Source: Segniliparus sp051660745
Lineage (GTDB): Bacteria > Actinomycetota > Actinomycetes > Mycobacteriales > Mycobacteriaceae
Reading direction: 5' to 3'
Length of the DNA: 64,000 nucleotides
Assembly: GCF_051660745.1 (NCBI RefSeq)
Contig: NZ_JBOFQF010000047.1
Span: forward strand, 26,613-90,612
Every line of letters begins with the position of its first letter. Within the stretch, counting starts at the first letter, position 1. The notes beneath the pieces are model-generated. The model worked only from the letters and a program-made list of their open reading frames with translations, was not told where the DNA came from and did no database searches. This document shows, piece after piece, positions 24,885 to 34,603 of this stretch. The position numbers and the translations under genes were made by a program.

Positions 24885-25610
24885 ATGAGTGGTCGAACGA
24901 TCGCGCTGGTGACTGGCGCGAACAAAGGAATCGGATACGAGATCGCGGCGGGCCTCGGCTCCCTCGGCTGGCGAGTCGGCGTGGGCGCGAGGGACCAACA
25001 GCGCCGCGAGAACGCGGTGGCGAAGCTGCGCGCGGCGGGCGTCGATGCGTTCGGCGTGCCGCTCGACGTGGACGACGACGCGAGTGTCGCCGCTGCGGCC
25101 GAGCTGGTCGCCGACCACGCCGGAGGGCTCGACGTCTTGGTCAACAACGCCGCGATCACCGGCGGTGTGCCGCAGACGCCCACCACGCTCGACCCCGCGA
25201 CCGTGCGAGCCGTCGTGGAAACCAACGTGATCGGCGTCGTCCGGGTCACCAACGCGATGCTGCCCATGCTGCGCAGCTCGGCGGCTCCGCGAATCGTCAA
25301 CATGTCCAGCAGCGTGGGCTCGCTCGCCCTGCACACCACACCCGGCGTCGACATGGGACCGGTCCCCACCGCGTACCTGGCGTCAAAGACCTTCCTCAAC
25401 GCCGTCACCGTCCAGTACGCCAAGGAACTGGGCGGCACCAACATCCTGATCAACTCCGGCTGCCCCGGTTTCACCGCCACCGACCTCAATGGCTTCCAGG
25501 GCACCCGCACACCACGGCAGGGGGCGGCGATCGCGATCCGCCTCGCGACCCTGCCCGACGACGGGCCGACCGGCGGGTTCTTCGACGACGACGGCACAGT
25601 GCCCTGGTGA
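24885..25610 (+). CDS. short-chain dehydrogenase/reductase
   Basis: A 241-residue classical SDR. It has TGANKGIG (residues 10-17), the NNAA motif, and the Ser/Tyr/Lys triad with YLASK near residue 168. The insert of about 15 residues before the catalytic Tyr resembles carbonyl-reductase-like bacterial SDRs. Substrate unknown. Expression is probably controlled by the divergent LysR through the CGATACC/GGTATCG site. A GC-rich hairpin follows the stop by 21 nt. Confidence 0.93.
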   Translation: MSGRTIALVTGANKGIGYEIAAGLGSLGWRVGVGARDQQRRENAVAKLRAAGVDAFGVPLDVDDDASVAAAAELVADHAGGLDVLVNNAAITGGVPQTPTTLDPATVRAVVETNVIGVVRVTNAMLPMLRSSAAPRIVNMSSSVGSLALHTTPGVDMGPVPTAYLASKTFLNAVTVQYAKELGGTNILINSGCPGFTATDLNGFQGTRTPRQGAAIAIRLATLPDDGPTGGFFDDDGTVPW

Positions 25611-25631
25611 CAGGCATACTGACTTGAAACA

Positions 25632-25648
25632 GCAGGCCTCGGGCCTGC
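25632..25648 (+). terminator. hairpin after SDR gene
   Basis: GCAGGCC and GGCCTGC pair perfectly around a 3-nt loop, 21 nt after the SDR stop, followed by a T-rich GCCTTATTT stretch. Confidence 0.7.
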
Positions 25649-25698
25649 GCGCCTTATTTCTGGTGGCAGAAACAGTTACGAAGATTCGCTGGGATCGG

Positions 25699-25871
25699 CT
25701 ATGGGGAAGCAGCGCAGCGGAGCTTCGCCGCGTAGGCTTCGCCTTGGTCGCGCAGCACGTCGGCTTCTGCGGTGATGACCAGGGCAGGGGGCAGGCCGCA
25801 AGCTGCTCGGCAGAGGCGCGCAAAGGGAAGGCGTGGATCTCGTCGCGCTGTGCCTCGTTCTGGGTGTAAGT
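25699..25871 (-). pseudogene. decayed HSL-type alpha/beta hydrolase fragment
   Basis: On the minus strand one frame reads YTQNEAQRDEIHAFPLRASAEQLA and, after a +1 shift near 25798, another reads GLPPALVITAEADVLRDQG and then EAYAAKLR before a TAG at 25701-25699. Together they match the C-terminal part of HSL-family esterases (SPLRAS..EQLAGLPPALVITAE.DVLRDEGEAYA). The catalytic Ser region is missing and the Asp region is split from its context, so it is a remnant. Its upstream end coincides with an insertion-sequence fragment on the other strand. Confidence 0.7.
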
Positions 25872-25939
25872 ACCCGCCCGAGCTGCGTGAGCACGCGGTG
25901 CGCCTGGTGCGCGAGGCGCATCACCACTTCAAACCCTCG
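25868..25939 (+). mobile_element. fragment of an IS3-type orfA transposase N-terminus
   Basis: The plus-strand frame reads KYPPELREHAVRLVREA and resembles the first 17 residues of IS3-family OrfA proteins (KKYPPELRERAVRLV..). It then loses similarity. It abuts the decayed hydrolase, suggesting that an insertion followed by deletion broke that gene. No complete element or terminal repeats are visible. Confidence 0.45.
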
Positions 25940-25988
25940 CCGCTGGCCGTACCCTGCGCATTCGCAAGGTACGGCCAGCGGCGAGGGT
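25933..25988 (-). terminator. long perfect hairpin after secreted-protein gene
   Basis: A 21-bp perfect stem (25933-25953 with 25968-25988) encloses a small inner TGCG/CGCA stem. On the minus strand it lies 17 nt after the stop of the secreted-protein gene at 26006 and is followed by TTTGAAG, which suits a factor-independent terminator. It may instead be part of a lost mobile element. Confidence 0.7.
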
Positions 25989-26005
25989 GGCGGTATTCGC
26001 AGCGC

Positions 26006-26470
26006 CTAGTAGATCGGGACGATCTTGACGTTGGTCCATGCCTTCTCGGTGCACGCGGCAACAGCCCAGTAGATGCACCCGCCGGGGGTGTACGAGACCT
26101 CGAGGGTGTTCTTCTTACCGTCGGCAGGGTGGTCGTGCTGGACGACGTTGTCCCGTGCCTTCCCCGCGGAGTTGCCGCTTCCGTACCCGAAACTGTACTT
26201 CTTGAACGGCTGTCCGGTTGGGCATGAGAAGCTCACCTTGCCCTTGGCGCCGGAAATCGATCCACCTCCGGCAGGAGCAGCAGCGGGCTGGCTGGCCTTC
26301 TCGATGTTGAAGGAGCAGACCTCGGGGTAGTAGTACTTCGCGTAGCCCTCGGTGTAGTCCTTGAACTTGATCTCTGGATTCTGAGCGTGCGCCGCACTCG
26401 GCGCAAGTGCAGCAACGCTCGCAGCGATAAATGCGGCGGTTATGAGATTGGTGGCAGTGAAATTCTTCAT
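26006..26470 (-). CDS. secreted protein of unknown function
   Basis: A 154-residue protein with a clear signal peptide and predicted cleavage after AHA (residue 29). The mature part has four Cys (52, 83, 132, 140), enough for two disulfides, an Ala/Pro/Gly linker near 62-72, and many Tyr, Lys and Gly. I do not recognise a family. AGGAGA lies 6 nt before the ATG. Base composition is lower in GC than the flanks, shared with the next gene 64 nt upstream on the same strand, so the pair was probably acquired together. Confidence 0.85.
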   Translation of the reverse strand: MKNFTATNLITAAFIAASVAALAPSAAHAQNPEIKFKDYTEGYAKYYYPEVCSFNIEKASQPAAAPAGGGSISGAKGKVSFSCPTGQPFKKYSFGYGSGNSAGKARDNVVQHDHPADGKKNTLEVSYTPGGCIYWAVAACTEKAWTNVKIVPIY

Positions 26471-26534
26471 GGCGCTTCTCCTGAATTTGGATGAGATCGA
26501 AATAATATTATTGCTGTCTGTGTGCGAACCGATT

Positions 26535-27152
26535 TCAGTAATCCTTGCCGGCTACCGCGGCTTTTCCGTCTGATCGGGTGATTACCCAGCCCATCGCAAC
26601 AGCAACTTTGATCTTCACTGAGTCAATGGCGCCAACCGCCGTGGGCTTGCCGCCACTCTTGCACTGGTAGGTAGCGCCGTTTGCTTGAAGCATGAAGTAC
26701 GTGGGTGTCGCGTGGAGCTTGTCCACCTTTGGCGTGATGGAGACGGAATTCGTCGAGGTGAAGGTTACCGTCTCGCCCTGGGTAAAGGTACGGCTGACTT
26801 TGGTTCCCAGTGAGGCCTTGATCCCGTTGCTCGACCAGTCGATGCCGACAGTCTTTTCCTGGCTGACGGCCACTTGGTTGGTCTCTGACTTGGATTTCGC
26901 GGCAGTCAGGGTCTGCGGGGTGCCTTTAACCAAGACTTGCGTCACGTCGGCATCTTTGTCGAAGTAGTTCTTCGACACCGCCACGGGGTAGATGACGCCG
27001 TTGCACGGCACGTTGGATACACCGTCGATCAGTTTGCTGGACTCGCCGCCAACCCTGGGTTCGGCATATGCCGCAGCGACCGGGAGAGTAACAACGGCTG
27101 CTGCTACCAGGGCCGCCGACAGCGCGAGTCGCGCCGAGGGGATGGATTTCAT
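26535..27152 (-). CDS. secreted protein, beta-rich, possibly pore-forming-like
   Basis: A 205-residue protein with a signal peptide (cleavage after AYA, residue 30) and two Cys (50, 164). Residues 85-145 are a long run of alternating polar/hydrophobic, Ser/Thr-rich strands (for example TVTFTSTNSVSITP) with a Gly turn. That pattern is like the membrane-insertion region of aerolysin-type beta-pore proteins, but I cannot confirm homology. AGGAG lies 7 nt before the ATG at 27152; an upstream ATG at 27179 would destroy the signal peptide start. It is low in GC and upstream of the other secreted gene, likely one operon. Confidence 0.8.
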   Translation of the reverse strand: MKSIPSARLALSAALVAAAVVTLPVAAAYAEPRVGGESSKLIDGVSNVPCNGVIYPVAVSKNYFDKDADVTQVLVKGTPQTLTAAKSKSETNQVAVSQEKTVGIDWSSNGIKASLGTKVSRTFTQGETVTFTSTNSVSITPKVDKLHATPTYFMLQANGATYQCKSGGKPTAVGAIDSVKIKVAVAMGWVITRSDGKAAVAGKDY

Positions 27153-27216
27153 GATTTCTCCTAATTGTTCGTTGCCCACAAAAGGTGTCGCATACTAGAT
27201 ATTGCGCGGAGCAAAT

Positions 27217-27253
27217 CTAGATGTTATCTAGAATTTAGATGTTATTTAGAATT
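27217..27253. repeat. 18-bp tandem repeat containing a palindrome
   Basis: The unit TAGATGTTATYTAGAATT occurs twice head to tail (27218-27235 and 27236-27253) with one difference. The first copy includes the perfect palindrome CTAGAT-GTT-ATCTAG (27217-27231). It lies 65-101 bp upstream of the secreted-protein start and may be an operator for that operon. Confidence 0.7.
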
Positions 27254-28038
27254 GGACTTCGAGCAAGAGCGTGTTTGCGTCGCGGAGAGGATATTTTGTA
27301 TCGAGGTGACGAATTCTGGTTTCCCCCCAAATTGCTCGGCTACCGCCTCGGTGTCTGTCTTTCCGCAATATTCGGTAAAACACTTGGAACTGTCGCGCTT
27401 CGGCGTCAGCGGTTGAAGCGAACGATATGGGGGTGATCTGGCAGGTGGTCACTTTCCCTTGAAGAAGCGTATCCATGCGGGGTCTCTCTGTGAATATTTT
27501 AATCCTGCGCTAAAGAATCATGAAGATACAAGTGAAGATCCAGAGCGCCGAAACATTCTTCGGCGGCATTGTTTTCACAAGCGGCGTTGAGTGCCGATAA
27601 TCGACATTATGTCACTTGCATCGCGCGTCCGGGTCCCGGATTGGGCAGTCTCGGGTCTGCCCTGTTCTCAGATGCTCTGTCGAAGGACTCGGATTCCGGC
27701 GACGACGAGTCCGGCGCTGTCGCTCGGCGCACGATCCCTGTAGACGCGGTTCTCCCGCCGGGCTGTCTGTGCCCGGTGGGGGGAAACTCATCCAGAGGGG
27801 CCGGCTCGATCATGCGCGCCCATGCTGTCCAGCATTTCTGCGGCCCTCGCTGCTCGGTCTCGGATCGCTTGAAGTGACATAATATTCACGAGGGGCCATG
27901 CGCGCGGCTCGCGGGCGAATTTCCAGGCCCCGCGCACTGGTTTGAACGAAAACGTGGCTCTACGGCGATCTGAGGGCGTTTTTGCTGGTCAGGGGCATAA
28001 GGAAAATGTCTTTTCGCGCTTTTTGGCCACTGATGTGG
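27254..28038. other. region without a supported gene
   Basis: About 0.8 kb. The first 350 bp are AT-rich relative to the window; the rest returns to higher GC. Open frames of up to 100 codons exist on both strands, but they lack ribosome sites and have no recognisable domains. It probably holds the promoter of the secreted pair plus remnant DNA. Confidence 0.6.
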
Positions 28039-28743
28039 TCAAGTACGAGCAGCTGCCCGCGCCGCGCCGTCTGCGATGAGGTACTGGGCCGAGAGGTAGG
28101 TGGCCATCACAACGGCCTCGAGCGCCTGCGGCGCGCCCTGCCACAAGAACCTGCGCAGCCCCAGCACCGCGTCGCTGGCAAGGAATGCCAGTCCTCCTGC
28201 GGCCATCCGGCGACGGGCCGCTGCGGGAACTTGCTCGGAGAGGGTCGTCGCGCTCGCCGCCGTCCCCGCGAGCGCCGCGGAGTAGCCGAGCAGGATCGGG
28301 GCGAGGTAGGGCGCCTCGCGTCCTGCGGCGAGGGCCACGCCCGGCGCGCAGACGGCCCAGATCCCCGCGACCGCTTTGGCGGGCGCTCCTGGTGTGGCCG
28401 CGCGGTGCGGGCGCATGCCTGCGATGTAGGACGCGTGGCCCGCCGCGAAGCTGGCTGCGCCGCGCGCGAAGTCCCGTGGGGCGTCGCCGAGCAGGGCCAC
28501 GTCGCCGCACCAACTCGCGGCCTGGGCGAGGAGGACGGCGCGGAACAACGGGGACCGCCGAGCCGAGGGGTTCGCGGCGAACGACGCGGCGAGCACGGGC
28601 ATGAGCAGGGGCTTGGTGAACCGCCGCGTCCGGTGCGCCTGCTGTCCGCCGAAGGCGGAGAGCGCGGTGTCCGCAACGGCGGCGCCCGCGTAGAAGCCGC
28701 GAAGGACGGCGGACAGCTCGTGAGCCTTGAACGACAGCGCCAT
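28039..28743 (-). CDS. YhhN/TMEM86-family membrane protein (lysoplasmalogenase-like)
   Basis: A 234-residue protein with about seven or eight hydrophobic helices. The stretch KPLLMPVLAASF, the GD motif in WCGDVALLGDAP, and SDAVLGLRRFL are characteristic of the YhhN family, whose eukaryotic member TMEM86 hydrolyses lysoplasmalogen. The bacterial substrate is uncertain. TATCGT lies 7 nt before the ATG, indicating a leaderless mRNA. The gene stands alone between the low-GC zone and a divergent small secreted protein. Confidence 0.9.
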   Translation of the reverse strand: MALSFKAHELSAVLRGFYAGAAVADTALSAFGGQQAHRTRRFTKPLLMPVLAASFAANPSARRSPLFRAVLLAQAASWCGDVALLGDAPRDFARGAASFAAGHASYIAGMRPHRAATPGAPAKAVAGIWAVCAPGVALAAGREAPYLAPILLGYSAALAGTAASATTLSEQVPAAARRRMAAGGLAFLASDAVLGLRRFLWQGAPQALEAVVMATYLSAQYLIADGAARAAART

Positions 28744-28750
28744 GGCAGCG

Positions 28751-28756
28751 ACGATA
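28751..28756 (-). promoter_or_regulatory. -10 element of yhhN-like gene
   Basis: TATCGT, 7 nt before the ATG at 28743 on the minus strand. Confidence 0.5.
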
Positions 28757-28812
28757 CCTGCTGGCGCGCTGTTCAGAACGGTCGCCCGTGCTCCCCTGCC
28801 TGCGCCGTCCTC

Positions 28813-28818
28813 TATAGT
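28813..28818 (+). promoter_or_regulatory. -10 element of small secreted protein gene
   Basis: TATAGT, 33 nt before the ATG at 28852; the short leader carries a GAGGAGAG ribosome site. Confidence 0.5.
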
Positions 28819-28851
28819 CGTACGGCAGAGGCCGTCGATGGAGGAGAGCTC

Positions 28852-29067
28852 ATGGTTTCCGTTTTCCGCTCCGCAGTTGTCGCGTCAGGAGCGGCCCTTG
28901 CGGCCGTGGCGCTGCCTGGTGTCGCGGAAGCCGCCGGGGCCCAGGTGGGCGACTCGTGTCCGACGTGGCACGCGACCACGCATGACAGCGCGGGCAAGAC
29001 GATGTGGTGCAACCACACGATGACTGGCGGGCAGATCCTGGTGTGGCAGTACGGCGGTCCCGACTAG
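28852..29067 (+). CDS. small secreted protein (71 aa)
   Basis: A signal peptide of about 27 residues (AEAAG cleavage region) is followed by a mature domain of about 43 residues. Its two Cys, in DSCPTW and MWCNH, are 18 residues apart and could form one disulfide; Trp, His and Thr are enriched. I recall similar mycobacterial small secreted proteins with a WCNHxMTG-like end, but none with known function. GAGGAG precedes the ATG. It stands alone, 114 nt before the esterase gene. Confidence 0.8.
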   Translation: MVSVFRSAVVASGAALAAVALPGVAEAAGAQVGDSCPTWHATTHDSAGKTMWCNHTMTGGQILVWQYGGPD

Positions 29068-29181
29068 CGGTCCTGGCTCGGCGACGGCCGCGCCGCCTGC
29101 CTTGCCCGTGCTCTGCGTCGGGTAGGCTCGAACGACCCGCAGGCAACGGCGCGGCGGGCGACCCGGTAGAGAGCTGGCCCG

Positions 29182-30078
29182 ATGACCATACGAAAATTGC
29201 TGCCCCTCGGTTTGGTTTTCCCGGTGTTCCTCGGCCTCGCCCAGATCGCGCACGCCGCCCCCGCGAAGGAGCCGGTGCGCCATTACGTGGCGATGGGCGA
29301 CTCGTACGTGAGCAAGCCCGGTTTGCGGGGGCTGGACCCGGACGGGCCGAACTGCGCGCGGACCGACGAGAACTACCCCGCCGCCGTGGCCGAGGGGCTC
29401 GGCCTCGGACCGGGCAACGGCTTCACCGATGTGAGCTGCGCGGGCGCGAAGTCCGGCGCGCTGCTGAACGAACAAGAGAGCGCCTTCGGCATTGTGGTCC
29501 CGCCGCAGGTGGACGCGGTGAACGAGGACACCGACCTCGTGACGATGAGCTTCGGCCCGAACGACCAGGACTTCATGGTCAAGATCGTCACAACCTGCTT
29601 GATGATCGGCCTCACCGATCCGGACGGCAGCCCGTGCAGGCAGCAGGGCCCCGAGGAGCAGCCGCTCTTGACCGCTCAGGGCTTCGCCGGAGTCCGCGAC
29701 AACATACATCGGGATTTGCGCGGCGCCGTGGACGCGGTCAAAGGCAAGGCGCCCCGCAGCAGGATCGCGCTGGTGGGGTACCCCCAGCCCTTCCCCGCCG
29801 GCAAGAAGTGCCGCGAGACGACCCCGATGACCATTGGCGACATGGCGTGGATCAACGAGAAGATCCAGGGCGTCAATGCGACTATCCAACAGGTGGCGAG
29901 GGAGACTGGGGAGATCTACGTCGACACGTACGCCCCGTCGGTCGGGCACGGTTTGTGCGCTGCGGGACCGGCCTGGGAGTCGGGGTTTCTCACGACGAAC
30001 TGGGTGGAGAGCCAGCCGCTGCATCTGACGCCGCTCGGCGCTCGGGAGATCGCGAAGATCGTCCTCGATAAGATCTGA
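29182..30078 (+). CDS. secreted SGNH-family esterase/lipase
   Basis: A 298-residue exported hydrolase. The signal peptide ends near HAA (residue 26). Block I is MGDSYVS with nucleophile Ser41, block III is SFGPND (Asn near 118), and block V is SQPLHLTPLG with the His but no Asp three residues before it. A Ser-His dyad would fit, as in Streptomyces scabies esterase. Six Cys suggest three disulfides, typical of this secreted group. It lies 4 nt before the UvrA-like gene, perhaps in one transcript. Confidence 0.88.
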   Translation: MTIRKLLPLGLVFPVFLGLAQIAHAAPAKEPVRHYVAMGDSYVSKPGLRGLDPDGPNCARTDENYPAAVAEGLGLGPGNGFTDVSCAGAKSGALLNEQESAFGIVVPPQVDAVNEDTDLVTMSFGPNDQDFMVKIVTTCLMIGLTDPDGSPCRQQGPEEQPLLTAQGFAGVRDNIHRDLRGAVDAVKGKAPRSRIALVGYPQPFPAGKKCRETTPMTIGDMAWINEKIQGVNATIQQVARETGEIYVDTYAPSVGHGLCAAGPAWESGFLTTNWVESQPLHLTPLGAREIAKIVLDKI

Positions 30079-30082
30079 GGCC

Positions 30083-32482
<2,400 letters not shown>

Positions 32483-32498
32483 CGGTGACGGAGCATTT

Positions 32499-32514
32499 CC
32501 GCCAGTAATGGCGG
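32499..32514 (+). terminator. short hairpin after uvrA-like gene
   Basis: CCGCCA and TGGCGG pair around a GTAA tetraloop, 16 nt after the stop. No T tract follows, so it is a weak terminator at best. I looked for a c-di-AMP riboswitch in the 161 bp before kup and saw none. Confidence 0.4.
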
Positions 32515-32643
32515 CGGCGATTGTTGAGCGTCGCAGGCGCAGAATCCGATCACGAAATCGTCAAACCTGCCCGTGTGAACCGTCTGGGCGGCTAGGATCA
32601 GAGCGCCCCGCAGCCCCCGCACCGGACAGAACTGAGGAACGAC

Positions 32644-34581
32644 GTGAGCACAGACACCGCCGCCGCCCCGCCGCAGCACCACGCGGGCGGCCTTGGCCCG
32701 GTTCGCCTCGCCGTCGTCGTCGGCGCGCTCGGCGTGGTGTTCGGCGATATCGGCACGAGCCCGATCTACACCCTCCAGACCGTCTTCGACCCGGGCGACC
32801 CGCACCCTGTGCCGATCAGCCCGACCAATATCTACGGCGTGGTGTCGCTGATCTTCTGGTCGGTGATGGCCATCGTGACGCTGACCTACGTCACGCTGGT
32901 GATGCGGGCCGACAACGACGGGGAGGGCGGCATCATGGCGCTCATCACGTCGCTGCGCCACTGGTCGGGCAAGGGCCGCCGCACCGCGCTGACGCTGGCC
33001 GGCCTCGGGGTCTTCGGCGCCGCGCTGTTCTTCGGCGACGGCATGATCACGCCCGCGATCTCCGTGCTCTCCGCCGTCGAAGGCCTCAAGGTGGTCGAGC
33101 CTTCCTTCGAGGAATGGGTCGTGCCGATCACCGCCGTGATCATCGTGGTCTTGTTCTCCGTGCAGCGCCGGGGCACCGCCGTCGTCGGACGGATCTTCGG
33201 CCCGGTGATGATCGCCTGGTTTGTCACGATCGGCGCGCTCGGGGTCAAAGGCGTCGCAGGGCGTCCGGAGATCCTCAAGGCCCTCTCCCCTGCGTACGCG
33301 CTTGGCTTTGTGGCCGAGCATTTCGAGATCGCTTTCTTCGCCCTGGCGGCAGTCGTGCTCTCGGTCACCGGCGCCGAGGCGCTGTACGCGGACATGGGGC
33401 ATTTCGGGCGGCGCGCGATCACGCGGGGCTGGCTCCTGCTCGTGCTGCCCGCCTGCACGCTTAACTACTTGGGCCAGGGTGCGTTGCTGCTGGGCGACGA
33501 GCGCTCGATGAGCGCCCCGTTCTTCCTGCTCGCGCCGGGGTGGGCAAGGCTTCCCCTTGTGCTGCTGGCGACGGCGGCGACGGTGATCGCCTCCCAGTCC
33601 GTCATCACCGGGGCCTACTCGCTCACGTCGCAGGCCGTGCAGCTGGGCTACCTGCCGAGGCTGCGGGTCGAGCACACCTCGGAGTCCACCATCGGCCAGA
33701 TCTACGTCCCCTTTGTCAACAATGTGCTGGCGGTGTCCGTGCTGATCCTTGTGTTCGCGTTCCGCAGCTCTGCGGCGCTGGCGTACGCGTTCGGGATGGC
33801 GGTGACCGCGACGATCACCATCACCACGTTGTTGTTCCTCTTCATCGCGCGGCGGCGTTGGGAGGCTCCGCTGTGGGCGGTGGTGCTCGGCGGCGGGGCG
33901 CTGCTCGCGGTCGACCTGCTGTTCTTCGCCGCGAACATGACGAAGTTCGTGCATGGCGCGTGGCTGCCGCTCTTGATCGGCGTCGTCGTGTTCACGGTGA
34001 TGACCACGTGGGCGCGCGGACGGTCGATCGTCACCCACAAGCGCGCCGAGGTCGAGGGCTCGCTGACGGAGTTCGTCGGCAAGCTCCCGGAGCTGGACCC
34101 GCCGCTCATCCGGATCCCTGGGACTGCCGTGTTCCTCAACCGGGGCCAGGAGACCACCCCGCTGGCCATGCTCTCCAGCGTCCGGCACAACCGCGTCCTG
34201 CACGAGCAGGCGGTGATCTTGTCCCTGGAGACGGTGCCCGTGCCGAGGGTGCCCGACGCGGAGCGGGTCGAGATCGACGACCTCGGCTACAGCAGCGACG
34301 GCATCATCTACGTCAGCGCGCGTTTCGGATACATGGAGCGGCCCGACGTGCCGCACGTGCTGAGCCTGCTCGACCCGGCGCGGACCGAAGGGCCGGTCAC
34401 CGTCGGCCAGGCCTCGTTCTTCTTGTCCAAGCTCCAGTTGGTGCGCGGCGCGGAGCCGACGATGCCGACCTGGCGCAAGCGGCTGTTCATCGCCACCTCG
34501 CACATCACCGGGGACGCGGCGGGGTACTTCGGCCTCCCCCTCGACCGCACGGTGATCATGGGATCGCGTCTGCAGGTGTGA
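32644..34581 (+). CDS. kup: Kup/Trk-type potassium uptake protein
   Basis: A 645-residue KUP transporter with about twelve helices up to residue 440 and a cytoplasmic C-terminal domain. The hallmark GDIGTSPIY lies in helix I, and ADNDGEGGIMAL, FGDGMITPAISVLSA and the LTYFRG-like tail regions are recognisable. It imports K+ with protons. GAGGAAC precedes a GTG start. It is monocistronic and convergent with poxB, 22 nt away. Confidence 0.95.
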   Translation: MSTDTAAAPPQHHAGGLGPVRLAVVVGALGVVFGDIGTSPIYTLQTVFDPGDPHPVPISPTNIYGVVSLIFWSVMAIVTLTYVTLVMRADNDGEGGIMALITSLRHWSGKGRRTALTLAGLGVFGAALFFGDGMITPAISVLSAVEGLKVVEPSFEEWVVPITAVIIVVLFSVQRRGTAVVGRIFGPVMIAWFVTIGALGVKGVAGRPEILKALSPAYALGFVAEHFEIAFFALAAVVLSVTGAEALYADMGHFGRRAITRGWLLLVLPACTLNYLGQGALLLGDERSMSAPFFLLAPGWARLPLVLLATAATVIASQSVITGAYSLTSQAVQLGYLPRLRVEHTSESTIGQIYVPFVNNVLAVSVLILVFAFRSSAALAYAFGMAVTATITITTLLFLFIARRRWEAPLWAVVLGGGALLAVDLLFFAANMTKFVHGAWLPLLIGVVVFTVMTTWARGRSIVTHKRAEVEGSLTEFVGKLPELDPPLIRIPGTAVFLNRGQETTPLAMLSSVRHNRVLHEQAVILSLETVPVPRVPDAERVEIDDLGYSSDGIIYVSARFGYMERPDVPHVLSLLDPARTEGPVTVGQASFFLSKLQLVRGAEPTMPTWRKRLFIATSHITGDAAGYFGLPLDRTVIMGSRLQV

Positions 34582-34603
34582 GCGCCCCCGCTCCGGCCTG
34601 GGC

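Noticed and set aside
27569..27877. A 102-codon frame in the gene-poor region.
   Set aside because: It has no ribosome site, no -10 at leaderless distance and no recognisable domain.
32483..32643. A c-di-AMP (ydaO) riboswitch before kup.
   Set aside because: The intergenic sequence is only 161 bp and shows only a 6-bp hairpin, with none of the riboswitch core as far as I can recognise by eye.
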